DNA from: Prorocentrum cordatum
Taxonomy: Eukaryota > Sar > Dinophyceae > Prorocentrales > Prorocentraceae
Assembly: GCA_963575745.1 (NCBI GenBank)
Contig: CAUYUJ010014205.1
Location: forward strand, 1,060,174 to 1,124,173
Length of the DNA stretch: 64,000 nucleotides
Direction of reading: 5' to 3'
Shown piece after piece: positions 12,571-23,699 of the stretch. The position numbers and the translations under genes were made by a program. The notes below the pieces were generated by a model that did no database searches, had not been told where the DNA came from, and saw nothing but the letters and a program-made list of their open reading frames with translations. The first letter of the stretch is position 1, and every line of letters starts with the position of its first letter.

Positions 12571-12895
12571 CCGTCGTTGTCGTCGTCGTCGTTGCCGTCG
12601 TCGTCGCAGTCGTGGTCGTCGTCGTCGCAGTCGCCGTCGCTGTCGCCGTCGCCGTCGCCGTTGCGGTCGCCGTCGTCGTCTTCGTCGTCTCCGCCGTCGT
12701 CGTCGTACTCGTCGTCGCCCTCGCCGTCGCCGTCGCCGCCGTCGCCCTTGTCGCCGTCGCCGCGTCCGTCGCCGTCGCCGTCGCTGGCGCCGTCGTTGTT
12801 GTCGCCGCTGTCGTTGCTGTCGCCCTCGCCGTCGTCGGGACCGTCGCCGCCGCCAGGGCGGCGGCCTCGTCGCCGCCTGGCGTCTGCAGCAGGCT

Positions 12896-13225
12896 GATGC
12901 GTGCTTGTCCCAGGTGCCCGCGCCGGCCTGTGCCCGGGGCTGCCGCCAGGGAGACGCAAGGAGGTGCGGCTCCGTTGCCGTCGAGGTGACGAAAGGTCTG
13001 CTGCTGCTGTTGCTCCTTTTTTTTTGTCGCGGGCGTGCCGCTTCAGGCCTTCCTGCTGCTCCCCGTCCTCTTCTTCAGTCGGCTGCGCGCAGGAGTGGCC
13101 CTCGGAAGGGTGACCTTTGGTGCGCGGTTCTAAGGGGCCGCGAGGGGGCCAAACCGAAGCGCTCAGGCCAATGTTGGGGGGGCCACTGCGGGTCCGCACT
13201 GGAGGTCACTCCGGCGAAATGTCAC
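12896..13225. other. GC-rich sequence after the GTC array
   Basis: Contains a T10 run near 13017-13026 and no identifiable gene. The open frames have no recognisable domain. Confidence 0.4.
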
Positions 13226-13440
13226 ACTCGCGATTCCTGTCGTGCTCGCAAGGCCGGCCAGGCGTTTCGCTGGAGACTTCCTCGCGAACTCCGGGTCTCA
13301 AGGTGGAAACTTCCAGCAGTGACGCATATGGAAAGCTGGTGATCTTCAACATGCGGCTCTTGCCGTAGGTTGCGACGCGCACGTGTGCGTTTTATTGTGT
13401 GCAAGGGCGCTCGAAGCGAAAAGCTCTTACGCCACAGCAC
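13226..13440. repeat. Family B leader plus one diverged unit
   Basis: The segment GGCGTTTCGCTGGAGACTTC near 13261 matches GGCGTTTCGCCTGAGACTTC near 21810 and the related starts of family B at 29.44 kb, 42.13 kb and, inverted, 25.2 kb. It is followed by a unit ending in an ATGCGGCTCTTGCC-like motif, the family B signature. Confidence 0.5.
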
Positions 13441-14800
13441 CTTACTTTGCTCTGTGGCATAAAAACTGATATGGCTGCGGATGTTCCCAACCTCCCCACC
13501 CCTCTTGTCGCCGCAGCCGGACTTGACGCAGCAGCGATTTTCGTTCCCGTCCCTGGCTGCGGCGACGCAAAGGGCAGGACGACGACGACGACGGCGATGA
13601 CGACGACGGCAACGACGAGGAAGTCGAGGGCAAGGACGAGGATGACGGCGACGCTTGTTGGTAAAATGGTGCGTCGCGAATGCTCACACCTCGGCCTCCA
13701 CGGCAATGTCGGCGCCTACAAACCACTCTTCCGAAGCCGCAGCGAAATCAACGAACGATGTGATTAAGCGTGAACGCCGTAACTGATGAAATCTGCAGAA
13801 GAACACATATCGAACACACACACACACTGGGGTGTCTGGCAAAGTATTGGCGCTAAGAGATCCACCGCCGCGTCGTGAACACGAAATCGTTCGGCATGTG
13901 AACTTGTGACCAGATACGCGACATCGGTGAAAGCAGAAAACGCAGACCAATTTCCAGACACAACAAAACAAACCAACCATACCAAATGGCAAGATCAAAT
14001 ATACGAACCGGACTATTCGTACCAAGCTGGTTGACCAGACCAAGCGGACGAAGAAGACCAAATAGATAAATCACACCGAGCACCCCAGACCAATCATACC
14101 AACGCGACCAGCCAGACCAAACGTACCAACCAGACCAGCCACTGGCGCACCAAACAGGACTAGGGCGGGTGCGGCAGGCCGTAAGATTGCTACGCGGTCC
14201 AGAGAAAGAAGGTGTCCGCGATCAAATGTAGCGGTGGCGCCCACGCTGAAATAATGATGTTTCCTAACAAGATCAAACATACCTTCAATGGCATACCCGC
14301 TCCTGAAATTACTGACGCAACTGCGTCTGCGCCAGCTCCCTGCTGCGTCTCTACCAGGACAGCCATAGAGCGTTCCGCGAGAATCGATTATCTTTGAGCT
14401 GTTTGCTTATCAATTCGCAACACAAAATCAAACTTGCGAGCCTTGCTGCACGCTTCACTGGCGTGGTCGAATGATGTGTCATGGACGGGGCCAGTCTACA
14501 AAACAGTTGCTCGTACATTGCTACAGCCTTGTCCCACTTGCACAAGTGCGTGGCCGCCTGGACGGCGATATCTGGGACGTCGCGATACACGCATGACGTG
14601 AAGGGGGCATCCCACAACCAGGCCGTCCTGCACGGCAATACCAGGCCGGTCTCCTGTCGAAGCCAGCCTGGAGGGCTTGGCTTGGGCAGAGGCGGTTGGC
14701 GCCACGGCGCGCATCGGGAGCTTTGTCTTTGCTGCCAAAGCTCGGCAAGCCTATCGTGCGGGATCCTCGCGAAGAATAGGCATTGCACATTGCAGGAATA
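13441..14800. other. Unrecognised region with ACCA-rich stretch
   Basis: 13575-13660 is a short GAC/ACG triplet run. 13960-14150 is rich in degenerate CCAGACCAA and ACCAACC motifs. A minus-strand frame (14351-15025) has a short stretch faintly like one helical repeat, but too little to call. No gene is supported. Confidence 0.4.
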
Positions 14801-15275
14801 GGAGGAAGTGAAGGAGCAACACCAGCATGCTTCATGGGGGAGAGGAAGGGAGCGGGGGAGGCGGTGGATGGGGACAGGAGGACAACAGGAGGACGCTGGT
14901 GACGAAGACAAGCAGCAGAAGGAAGGAGGAGAGCTGAGAATGAGGAGGAGGAGGAAGGGGGCCCATAGCTCTTTACAGCTCTTTGAGGGCGCCCAGAAGG
15001 GCGGAATGGGGAGGGGGGGGCGCAAACGCCGCGGGTGACGCGTGGCGCGCGCGACATTCCTCGCGCCAACTCCTTCGAAAACCCGTTGAGCGATCTACCA
15101 GATCATCCATGCTGCTCCTCCTTCAAGTACTCATCCCCCCTCCTACCCAATCCTCCCTCCTCTTCCTCCTTCTCCTCCTGCTTCTCATCCTTCTCCTCCT
15201 CCTCCTTCCTCCCTTTTTCTCCCTCCTGCTCCTTCTCCCTCCCTCTCTCCCTCCTCAGCCTCCGAATGCCGCTGG
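14801..15275. repeat. Purine-rich then pyrimidine-rich low-complexity tracts
   Basis: 14810-15030 is G/A-rich on the plus strand (GGAGGAAG-type). 15110-15265 is C/T-rich (TCCTCCTTC-type). The two tracts are of opposite strand polarity. Open frames are compositional. Confidence 0.65.
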
Positions 15276-17245
15276 CGCGGGCTGCGTGCGAGACCCAAAT
15301 GGGCAACAACGGTAGCGACAAGCGTGCAACCATACGGCACACTTCCTCCCCCCGCTCTCTCGGCGTCCACCAGCGCGCCCCGCCCCCTGGCCCCTTGAGA
15401 GGGGGGCGGCCCAGCCTGAGCCCAGCCGCGACGCCGTGCTAGCAGCCCACGGGAACAGCAGCGGGTCCACGGCCTCGACCCACTTCTGCCGTCTGCGCTC
15501 AACCCAAACAACGTCTCAATACCCTCCTCGCTGTGCCGTGGGGGCGAGGTGGAACTACGCCTGACTATGCGACGACCTCGCCTCTTCCGGAACGGAACGC
15601 GGCTTCGAGGACGCCTTCTCAAAGACCTGCGGTGCCTTCTACGAAGCCCCCCCCCTGCCTTCTCAGAAGACCCGCCGCCTTCTCGGAAGGCCGCCCCACT
15701 CGCGCAGCCCCATTGTGGGCGCCGCCAAGAATGCGCGGACAATAAAAACATGACAGGGCAGACAAGAGCAAACTTTGGGTCGTGGGCCCCATGCCCCATC
15801 GCCTTCAACCCTGTCGCTTTCCTTCTTTTCCTCCTCCTCCTCCAGTTCCATTAGCAATATGCGTCATGCTCTAGCGCCCGTGGCGAAGAGTCAGGGTGAT
15901 TTCGGAACAAAAAAGGCGATGATGTGTCACTGGTTGGCCGTTACTGCGCCGGATCCCAACGAGCCTCAGTAACAACAAACACAAGCTCGTTCTAGCTCAA
16001 GCTTTCCACGAGAACGGCCTGAAAGTCGAACTTGGAGAAAACCCGATTCCCGGACCATTCCCTATTTTTGGATGCGGCGTGGCAGCCAGCCGTCGGGCCA
16101 CGGGCATCCAAAACAGCAGAAAGAGCAAACCACTCAATGAGGGACCACACCCTTCTCAATCGCAAGCCCAGCTGTGATCGCGTGCCAGCCCAGCGGCCCC
16201 ATGAGATGGCCACCAAACACATACACACAATAATGCCTGAACTTGACCCCCCCCCCCGAAGGAACACGCGGTGATCGTGGTCGGCGGAAGAATGGCAACT
16301 GCACCTGGGCCAGGCGAAAGTACCCGCCCTTGCCGAAGAGGAAGCCAATGTGTTGTCTTGAATACGCGGCGGGCAAAGCAGCTTGCGCGCGCTGGTCATA
16401 ACACGCGGCGTCGTTGCGCACACAATACATTACGCAGTGGTTCAGGTTGCCTGCGTAGCCGCCAGGGGGACATGGAGAAGCAGGGATCATTGGACTGTTT
16501 CCCAAGCGCGGGTAAAGCGTTTAGCAAATGCGCAGCACGCAGCGAGACGCAACGAAAACGTCACGAACGTCGGCTTGAAGACCACGCCTGCAGCGAGTGC
16601 GGAACAGGCTGCAACGCGCAACGAAATCGTCACGAAATTCGTTTCGATCTTGGGTTCGACTCTGCACAAGGTCTTCGCCGCCTTGGCTTGTTTCTTCGGG
16701 GCAACATTCCCGCCCGTGGGTGTTTTCCCACCGCTGTCAGCTTTCAGAAACATTCCTGTCACTGGGTGGACAATCGACCAATCGACTTGCGAGGCGCAAA
16801 AGGTGGCAGAAGGGCAGCCCGAGGGGCACTAGCTACAGATTATCACGTGGGCGCCCGCAGCAGAGGACCCCACGGCGGGTCAAGCAGTGGTTCACGCCCG
16901 CTGCATGTTGATTACAGTGGCTCACTTCCTTTGCGTATCGTTCGGGCTTCCGCCGTATGTTGATTCCAGCGCTTCACTGTCGCTGACATTCTTGCTGCTT
17001 TGGCTCCAGGGGTTGACTTCCGCGGTATGTTGTTCCCAGCGCTTCATTGTTGCTGGTTCATGCCCGACTGGGGCCAGCCCAAGACGAAACGCCGCCCGGA
17101 CGGCAGATGAGAGTTTTGAGGGTGCCGCGGGAGGCCTGCAAGACGGCCACAGTGACCCGAAGAGGCTAGCAAGACAATCCAGGACATCCCCCAAAGGCCC
17201 CCCAGCCCAAGGAAGAGACACATTGATCAAATGAGACTCCTCGCT
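15276..17245. other. Unrecognised 2-kb stretch
   Basis: No known gene or element is recognised. It holds the perfect hairpin GCCTTCTCGGAAGGC at 15677-15691 with relatives just upstream, a C11 run near 16248, and two related segments near 16525-16560 and 16610-16650 (CGCAACGAAAACGTCACGAA and CGCAACGAAATCGTCACGAA). A 149-codon plus-strand frame (16383-16832) has a moderately protein-like end but no identifiable domain. Confidence 0.4.
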
Positions 17246-17710
17246 CCGTGCACAAGGGGTGCCCAGAACGTTCTCAGGCGAGCTCCGAGATGGCCCCCAC
17301 AAGCTCGAAAGAACAAGTTGTAATGCGCAACGTGGTTTGGAGGGGCCTCTTGGAGCCCCTGGGGCCCCAAAGACGGCCCCAACGAGGACTCGAACAGGCT
17401 CTCAGGCGGGCTCCGAGGCGACCTCCAAGAGAGCCCATGAGCACGTTGCAACTTACAAATTGGACCAAGGATCTCGGAGCCACCCCGGAGCCCCGAGGAA
17501 GCCTCAAAAGGGCTCCTGGAGTCTCTCAGTCCAAGGAGGGCCCAAAAGCAAGCTGCAAATGGCAAGTTGCTTTGGTGGCCCTGTTGGGGTCCCTGCGAAG
17601 CCCCGAGGAAGTCCCAACTGGGTCCTCACAAGCTTCCAGGTGGGCCACAAGATGGCCTCGAGGAGCCACAAAGCAACCTGCACTGCGCAGCTTCATCTGG
17701 GGGCTCCTTG
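17246..17710. repeat. Dispersed family A, CCAAGA orientation
   Basis: Units such as GGCCCCAAAGACGGCCCC and CCTCCAAGAGAGCCC recur through the stretch. Frames of 283 and 337 codons start here but owe their length to GC richness and repeat units. Confidence 0.6.
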
Positions 17711-18600
17711 GGATCCCACGCGGGGCCCCTATCGCTTGCGTGTGTCTGCACGGCCTTCCAGTGGCCGCCAAGTTTTCTTTGGGCCCTCTCCTTTCCTCCC
17801 ATTCCAGCTGTCGCGATCGATTCCTCCCCGTCCTTGTCCTTCTCTTCCCCTTTCCTCATTTCGCCTCCCAATTCCTCTCGCCCTTCCCTCGCTTCCCTCC
17901 CCCCCCGCCCCCCGCCAACACTGTGACCCTCCTCCCCTCCTCCCATCCTGCCTTGGACACCCCTCACCCTCCCTCCCTGGGGTGGTGGGGTATGAGATCA
18001 GCGCGGTCTCGCAACCGCGTGGTCGATCTCTGGCCGAGCTCCGAATGGGCGCCGCCTACTTCCGCCCACCCCACTCCTACCCGAGACCGGGAAGAATGAG
18101 AACATGGCGAACGAGGGCGGCGGGGGGGGGAGAGGAGGTCGGGCGCTACGAGCGCTGCTCTAGCCGCCATCTGGCCCAACCCATGGGCGAGACTGCAGGG
18201 GGCGGGGGCGAGCGAAAAACCCTCCTGAGGAGCTATCTTGGGGGAGCAAGTCGGAAGAGCCAACATGCTTAGATGCCGAGCGAATCTCGTTAACCAAGAA
18301 ATAGAAGGGATGTTTGCGGCGCTGGACCTGCTTTGCAGATCGGAAGTGATGGTGAGCAAATCTATCAGAGCGCTTTCTGCCGCTGCTGGCAGGGGAGGGT
18401 GGGTGGGTCCGGACCCCCCCCACCCCGAACATATTTCGGCGGGGTCTGGGCCCCGCCCTCGGAAAAATGCTCGAGTGGTCAAGGCCCAGCCCCCATCCCC
18501 GACCACGACGACGACGACGAAGACGACGACGCCAACGACGACGACGCCAACGACGACGCCCACGTCAGTGGCGGCGGCGGCTGTGGTAGAATGCTACTAG
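17711..18600. other. Spacer with pyrimidine tract and short ACG run
   Basis: 17780-17960 is C/T-rich. 18505-18560 is a short ACG/GAC triplet run (Thr-only in one frame). No gene is recognised. Confidence 0.45.
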
Positions 18601-19045
18601 GGCCCAGTCCAGTCTTATAGAAGGGCTGTATCCAGCTCGCATGAAAAGTTCCATGAGGGTTCGATGAAGCCCAAACAGACTCCTACAAAGGCTCGATCCA
18701 GCTTCAGCCGAATCCTACAAGGGCTAGGTCCAGTTCCACTAGATCCAGCCCTAATGAAGTCCTACTGAGGCTCAATCCAGCTTTATGCAATCTCATTACG
18801 GCTGGATCCAGCTCTGATAGAATCCTGTTAGGGATCGCTCCAGTTCTGACAGAATCCTACTACAGCTCGTCCAGCATGAATGCCAAATCTGTCTAGCTTA
18901 GGATCCAGCCCGACTAAAATCCAACTAGGGCTCGGTTCATCTTTAATCGAATCCTACTGGGGCTGGATCCAGCTCCGCTGCAATCAGATTCGGGCGCGAT
19001 CCAACTTTACTAGAATCCGACTAGGGCTTAATCCAGCGTCGTCAT
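18600..19045. repeat. 31-32 bp satellite array
   Basis: About 14 diverged units share GATCCAGCT and AGAATCCTACTAG-like halves. The GGCT box recurs at 18690, 18722, 18769, 18800, 18928, 18961, 18993 and 19025, giving a 31-32 bp period. It lacks the triplet logic of the neighbouring arrays and has no long frame. Confidence 0.85.
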
Positions 19046-21370
19046 TCCTCATCCTCCGATGTTAGTCCACACAGCAGCCATACCCGAATTAAACCAGCAT
19101 AGCACCATCCATCTCATCTTCCCCCCCTGCCCCTCATCACCCCTCCTCCTTCGCCGGGATCAACCAAGTGCGAAGCCAGAATTGAACGAGTTCTCCCTCC
19201 TCTTCCTGCCCCTCCATTTCCCCTCTTTGTCCATGCCGAAACCAGACAGCAGCCAGCACCGATTCAATGCAGCACGGCGGCATTATCCCCCTCATCCAAT
19301 TCGGAATTCCATATTCTGGTTCAAGCTCGGTTTATGTGGTACATGTTTGCATGATCAACACCGACCCCCAGTGTCTTCCGATTGGTGGTGTGCTACCAGG
19401 TGCAGCCTGGCATGTTCTACCAAAGAGTATCGGTCGCATGAAGATAGGTCTCGGTATGCTGCGCAACGGCTTCCTGATCTACCACCGCACGCACTACATC
19501 GTGTAACGATTCGCAGCTTTGTGGATGACAGCGTTGGTCTCCGTATCCTGTTCCGCAGGAAGTGCGCCGAGCGCCGCGTATACACGACATGTGATGAGAC
19601 GCTGTCTACCGCGTCATCGGCATCCTACTCGTCTGCTAGGTTGTCTTGCTCCCCCAAGAAAAGAGACGCGAGTTTACTTACAATGCTTCTACTACACCTC
19701 GGCCCCGTGAAACGATACAAGCTGATGATGGTGCTATACCGCGTGGCGTTGCCGAACTTAGCAGCATCCTAGCAGGACGGAAGTCAGGGGTTCAATGAAT
19801 GAGGCTGTCCATGTTCTCGGCTTCGCATTGGCTGTTGGAACTGACCATGGAGATCTCTATGCTCGGCTACCCCCTACCACTCCTAGGTCCTACGTCCCCT
19901 TCTCCACTCGTGCCCGTGGAGTCTACAAGTTCGAGAGGCTCGCTCGAGCTTCCACGCGTGGCACCGCGCCCTTCGCGAGTTTCACGAATTTGCCGTGGGT
20001 GGACCTCGCCATGGCGGTGGCCATGGCAAAGGCTTCGTCACCAACAAGCGTGGCAACGGGTCCGGCCGCGACCGCAATGGCTGGGGCCCTCGGAACCGTG
20101 ACCACGGCCGTGACCGTGCCCGCGACCGTGACGACCGCCGTGATCACCACCATGATCGCCGTGACCGACGCCGTCTCCCAGGCCCGTCAACGAACTCGAG
20201 CGAGGAAACCAGGACGAGGACCATCGACCGCTCAAGGCGCCTCCTGGCCTGGAGGGGCCCCGAGCACGCGAGCTTTTCGTCGGAGAGGGCTCCTTGGCGC
20301 GCCGAGGAGGGCCTGCGGGCCCAAGGCAGGGCGCTCGCCGATGCCACGAGGTCCTGCCACGCGCACGTGCGGCCAGGGCTCCCCGCCGTCGTCCGCGGCC
20401 ACGCCGCCGTCGGGCGCTGCCACGGACCGCGGCCCAACTCCCCGACCCCACCGCCAGTGGGGCAAAGGCCGTTCGACGGTGCCGAGGGCGTGGCTCCACA
20501 GCCTGGCAGGTGCAGCAACGTCGCTGGCGGATTACAGTCGCATTCCAGCCTGGAGTCCTTCGTGGAGGAGCGCTGCACGACGGGCGGCACGGCGTCTGAG
20601 GTGAAGGAGCGGGCGCGCCTCGCCTGCCTGGTGATCAGAAGCAGTGGGCCGCCAGGGTCGCAGGGATGTTGCTCGGCCCCGAATGACAGTCGCAAATTTC
20701 TCGAAAAGTGGAGCTTCGAACGGAAGGGCCTCCAAACGCGGCGGTTTTCAATGCTTCCTCGAGTACGGCATTTTCTATGTTCAAAACAACATCAACCATG
20801 CTACACCTTCATCCACTCCTCCGTGATCGTGCCAGCAGCCTTACCAGCGTGAGTACAGTCAACAGCACCGTCTCGAGTACCTACGGCAGCTTTAGAGTTC
20901 CTTGATGTTCCCAGGGGTGGGGACACAATTCGGTTTCGTGGGCTGCAGAGCTGATCTTGGTAATGATACGCAGTATCTTGGGCACGTCAGTTCTTCATCT
21001 CTACCTGTTGTGCTACGGGTACTTGGACATCCACATCGGCTTTATCGGTAACCGCCAGTGGTCCCAAGAGGATACACCCTTCTCCGAGGATTACACAAAG
21101 TGGCCATTGTGGTGAGAAGACGTCCTCCTCCAGGTATCCTGATGAAGCGAAAGCGCGGTGGATCCTTCACGTGTCTCGTCAGGCGGACGACCGTGCAGGT
21201 CAGCAGCTCCTATATCTCTCACTGATGCGCCCGTGAAGCTGTGAGACGACAGTGAGCAGGCCGCTCTGTCAGCCTGCGCCCATCGTGCTGCTTTTCCCGT
21301 CACTCCGATGGGCCATCAGGTGAGAGGAGGCGGAGAGCAGAACCTTGGTGACGTGGAGGACGGATGACAT
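19046..21370. other. Complex non-repetitive 2.3 kb, possible decayed coding sequence
   Basis: This is one of the few complex, non-satellite segments. Several medium frames on the plus strand (19059-19772, 19267-19506, 19795-20604, 19995-20852) overlap in different phases, as expected of a broken gene or of GC-rich noise. I recognise no domain apart from the Arg/Asp/Gly-rich stretch listed separately. Confidence 0.35.
19945..20250 (+). pseudogene. Candidate exon fragment with RGG/RD-rich tract (unrecognised)
   Basis: In the frame of the open stretch ending at 20852, sequence around 19970-20190 reads as a His/Gly-rich segment (RHGGGHGKGF) followed by an Arg-Asp-rich segment (RDHGRDRARDRDDRRD). 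This resembles low-complexity tails of RNA-binding proteins. No RRM or other folded domain is visible, and the downstream part of the frame does not look like protein. It could be a true exon of a split gene, a decayed copy, or chance composition. No function is assigned. Confidence 0.2.
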
Positions 21371-21775
21371 CTGAATTTCGCCACCCTCACTGAGTTTGGG
21401 TCCTCCCACTCTCCCTCCCCCTCCCGTTCCATCCCTTATTCAAAGAGACCTCTATTGCCCCTCTCGTCCCTCCTTCGCTGCGTCCACTGCCGTCTCGGCT
21501 GCAAGCTCGGGCAACCTAGCAGCCCACCCGGTGCTCATAGCTGTTAGATCGGACCGCCCTGCCGAGCCGCCGCAGAAATCGGAATGTTCGTCATGCTCCG
21601 TCGATCCTGCCCTTCTCCCTCCCGCCTCCTCCTCCTCCTCTTCTTCCTCCTCCTCCTGCTACTCCTCCTCTCCCCGCCCTCCTCCCCCCCCTCTGGCCTC
21701 CCTCCTCCCTCCTCCCTCCTCCCGCTTCCTCCTCCTCCCTCCTCCTCCACCCCTCTTCCTTGAAACAACTCCTCC
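21371..21775. repeat. CTC-rich pyrimidine tract
   Basis: C/T-rich sequence, densest at 21615-21770, with units such as CTCCTCCTC and CCTCCC. The apparent Pro/Ser/Leu frames are compositional. Confidence 0.6.
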
Positions 21776-22015
21776 CTGTCGTACCCCGAAACGGGTCGGT
21801 AGGGCGGGCCGGGCGTTTCGCCTGAGACTTCCTCGCCGTTTATGATCCTGAAGCTTGAAATTCGCAAGACTTTCACAGATGGAAGGCGGGTGGTTTTCAA
21901 GATGTGGCTCTCGCCTCAGCGCCGCGCTATTCGTTTGAAAAGCTTGCATGAGATTCACTGATGGAGGGCGGGTCGTTTTCAGAATGTGCCTCTCGCCTCA
22001 GCGCCGCGCGCAGTC
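21776..22015. repeat. Family B, leader and two units
   Basis: Starts with the leader GGCGTTTCGCCTGAGACTTC near 21810. Two units follow, each ending with GGCGGGTNGTTTTCA, an AATGTG or GATGTG box and CTCTCGCCTCAGCGCCGCGC, spaced about 82 bp. Confidence 0.7.
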
Positions 22016-22290
22016 GTCTTAGAGTTTACAACAGTTTCAAGGATTATGGTGGCTGACGTGCCAGAAGCAATTTCTGGGCACGACTTAGGGTTGTCAGGTC
22101 GCGACTGCCACGTTGATTCGCGGTGCAACGTTCGCAGCGTTGAAGTCCCAGGAATGGCGACGTGGCACGGTTGATAATATTCAGACGGTCATGTTCTAAC
22201 GGGGCTCTTCGCACAGTGAAGATATATCCTATTCGAGCATACGGAGATGGAACTTGGAGGGAGGGTTGATTGCAACATCGTTGATGTGTC
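22016..22290. other. Unrecognised spacer
   Basis: About 275 bp of mixed sequence with no recognised feature. Confidence 0.4.
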
Positions 22291-22980
22291 TTGGATTTGC
22301 ACTGGTCCTCCTCCTCCTGCTCCTCCTGCTCCTCCTGCTCCTCCTCCTCCTCCTCCTCCTCCGACTAGACGACGCTGCCGCCCGAGGCCGCCAGAGAGGC
22401 CGCCGTTCGGAGCCGCTGGCGGCGGCCGGCGCTGCGGCCGGCGGCGCAGCGGCTGGCGTCGCAGCGGCCGGCGGCAATGGCCTCCGTGGCAGCGGCCGCC
22501 ACCGGGGCCGCCAGCAACGCGGCCCAGGCCGCAGCGCGGGTCACGCGGGCGCCCTGCGTCGGGGCGGGATCGGGCAGGGTGGCCCTTCTTCAAGGCGGCC
22601 AGACTCGCCCTCGGGACGGCTAGGCCGCGCTCGGAGCGGTGCGCACTCTTCGAGGACACGACATGGCGGGGGGGAGGAGGAAGAGGAGGAAGAAGGGGAG
22701 GAGGAATGAGGAGAGGGGGAGAGAAGGGGGGAGCGAAGAGGCCGTCATCTTTCTCCCCTCTCCTCCTCCATTCTTCCTCCCCCTCCTCCTCCTCCTCCTC
22801 CTCCTCCTCCTCCTCCTCCTCCTCCCCCTCCTCCTCCTCCTCCTCCTCCTCCTCCTCCTCCTCCTCCGCCTCCTCGCTCCTCCTCCTCCTCCTCCTCCTC
22901 CTCCTCCTCCTCCTCCTCCTCCTCCTCCTCCTCTTCCTCCTCCTCGCGCGCGCGGAGAAAGGAGCATGCACCCCTCCCCG
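22291..22980. repeat. CTC/TCC arrays with an intervening GC block and a purine block
   Basis: 22300-22365 and 22745-22955 are TCC arrays. 22666-22738 is a GGA-rich purine block immediately before the second pyrimidine array, so the two can pair. 22380-22660 is GCC/CGG-rich. The Pro/Leu/Ser and Arg/Glu/Gly frames on both strands are artefacts of this composition. Confidence 0.75.
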
Positions 22981-23120
22981 TCGCCACCGTCGCACTCGAC
23001 GTCGCCGCCGCTATCCTCGTCGTCGCCATTGTCGCCGTCGCAGCCGCTGCCCTCGCCGCCGCCGCCATCGCCGTGTCGCCGCCGTCGACGCCGTTGCCGT
23101 CGCTATCGTCGCCGTCGCCG
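22981..23120. repeat. Short GTC/GCC triplet array
   Basis: Triplets GTC, GCC, CTC and CGC predominate, as in the 10-kb array but only about 140 bp long. Confidence 0.7.
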
Positions 23121-23690
23121 TGCTCGCCGCCAGGGGCGCGGAGGCCTGCATCGCGCCGCCCGCGCTGGCCGGCTGGCCCATCCTTCATTCGGCGAGGGGG
23201 GGTCGCGGCTCTAGCCCCCGGCGGCTTCGAGCCCCGTGTGGCCAGCAGAAGCGAGACGCCGAGCTTGGACGGGGGTTCGGAGGGGCAGGGGGAGGGTCGA
23301 GGGGAGGGGCGAGGGTGGGAGGAGAGGGGGCGGGGGAGGAGGGCAGGCAAGCTAAGGCGAGGCAAGGCGAGGGTACGGCCCAAAAGTGGGCGGCCCTCAG
23401 AGCACGAGGGCCAAGCAGAGCACCCGGCGCTCGGTGACGATGAGGGGCAAGCAGCCCCTGGCTGTCCGCCTCGTCCCGCGAAGCCCCATCTGCGGAAGCT
23501 GGGGGCATGAACTCCCGTGTCCCCCCGTGTCCTCGCGGCAGCGCAGTCCGCTTCGCGAAAGCTGGAGGCCGCCGCTGCACCGCGACCCCTGCAAGCGGCT
23601 CCGCCCCGCGCGGCCCAGCTGGGCCGCAGCAGCCGCGTGGCATGCCGTCGTGGGCGCTCATCAAGCGTCTCGTGCCTGCAGCGTGGTCGG
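23121..23690. other. GC-rich spacer
   Basis: G-rich on the plus strand at 23265-23345. No gene is recognised. Confidence 0.4.
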
Positions 23691-23699
23691 TAGTGCGGC

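Larger units (their letters stand above)
2546..12895. repeat. About 10.3-kb degenerate GTC/CGT/TCG array
   Basis: Nearly every triplet is GTC or a one-base variant (CTC, GCC, ATC, TTC). None of the three phases on either strand contains a stop, so overlapping frames of up to 867 codons appear. Within single frames the residue class switches between Val/Leu, Ser and Arg, which shows indels that are not multiples of three and argues against selection on a reading frame. Internal structure includes a 54-bp duplication (3.36 kb), a 920-bp tandem duplication (6.9-8.7 kb), a non-repeat island (8.9 kb) and a 279-bp diverged duplication (12.15-12.57 kb). Confidence 0.92.

Noticed and set aside
2546-12989. 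Frames of 500-867 codons made of Val/Leu, Ser/Pro, Arg/Pro/His, Asp/Glu or Thr
   Set aside because: GTC-type triplets contain no stop in any phase on either strand. Overlapping frames of equal quality exist, and residue class switches mark indels that break any one frame.
14351-15025. Possible helical-repeat (PPR-like) protein on the minus strand
   Set aside because: Only one short stretch (CKWDKAVAMYEQLF) looks suitable; no second repeat, and the rest is low complexity.
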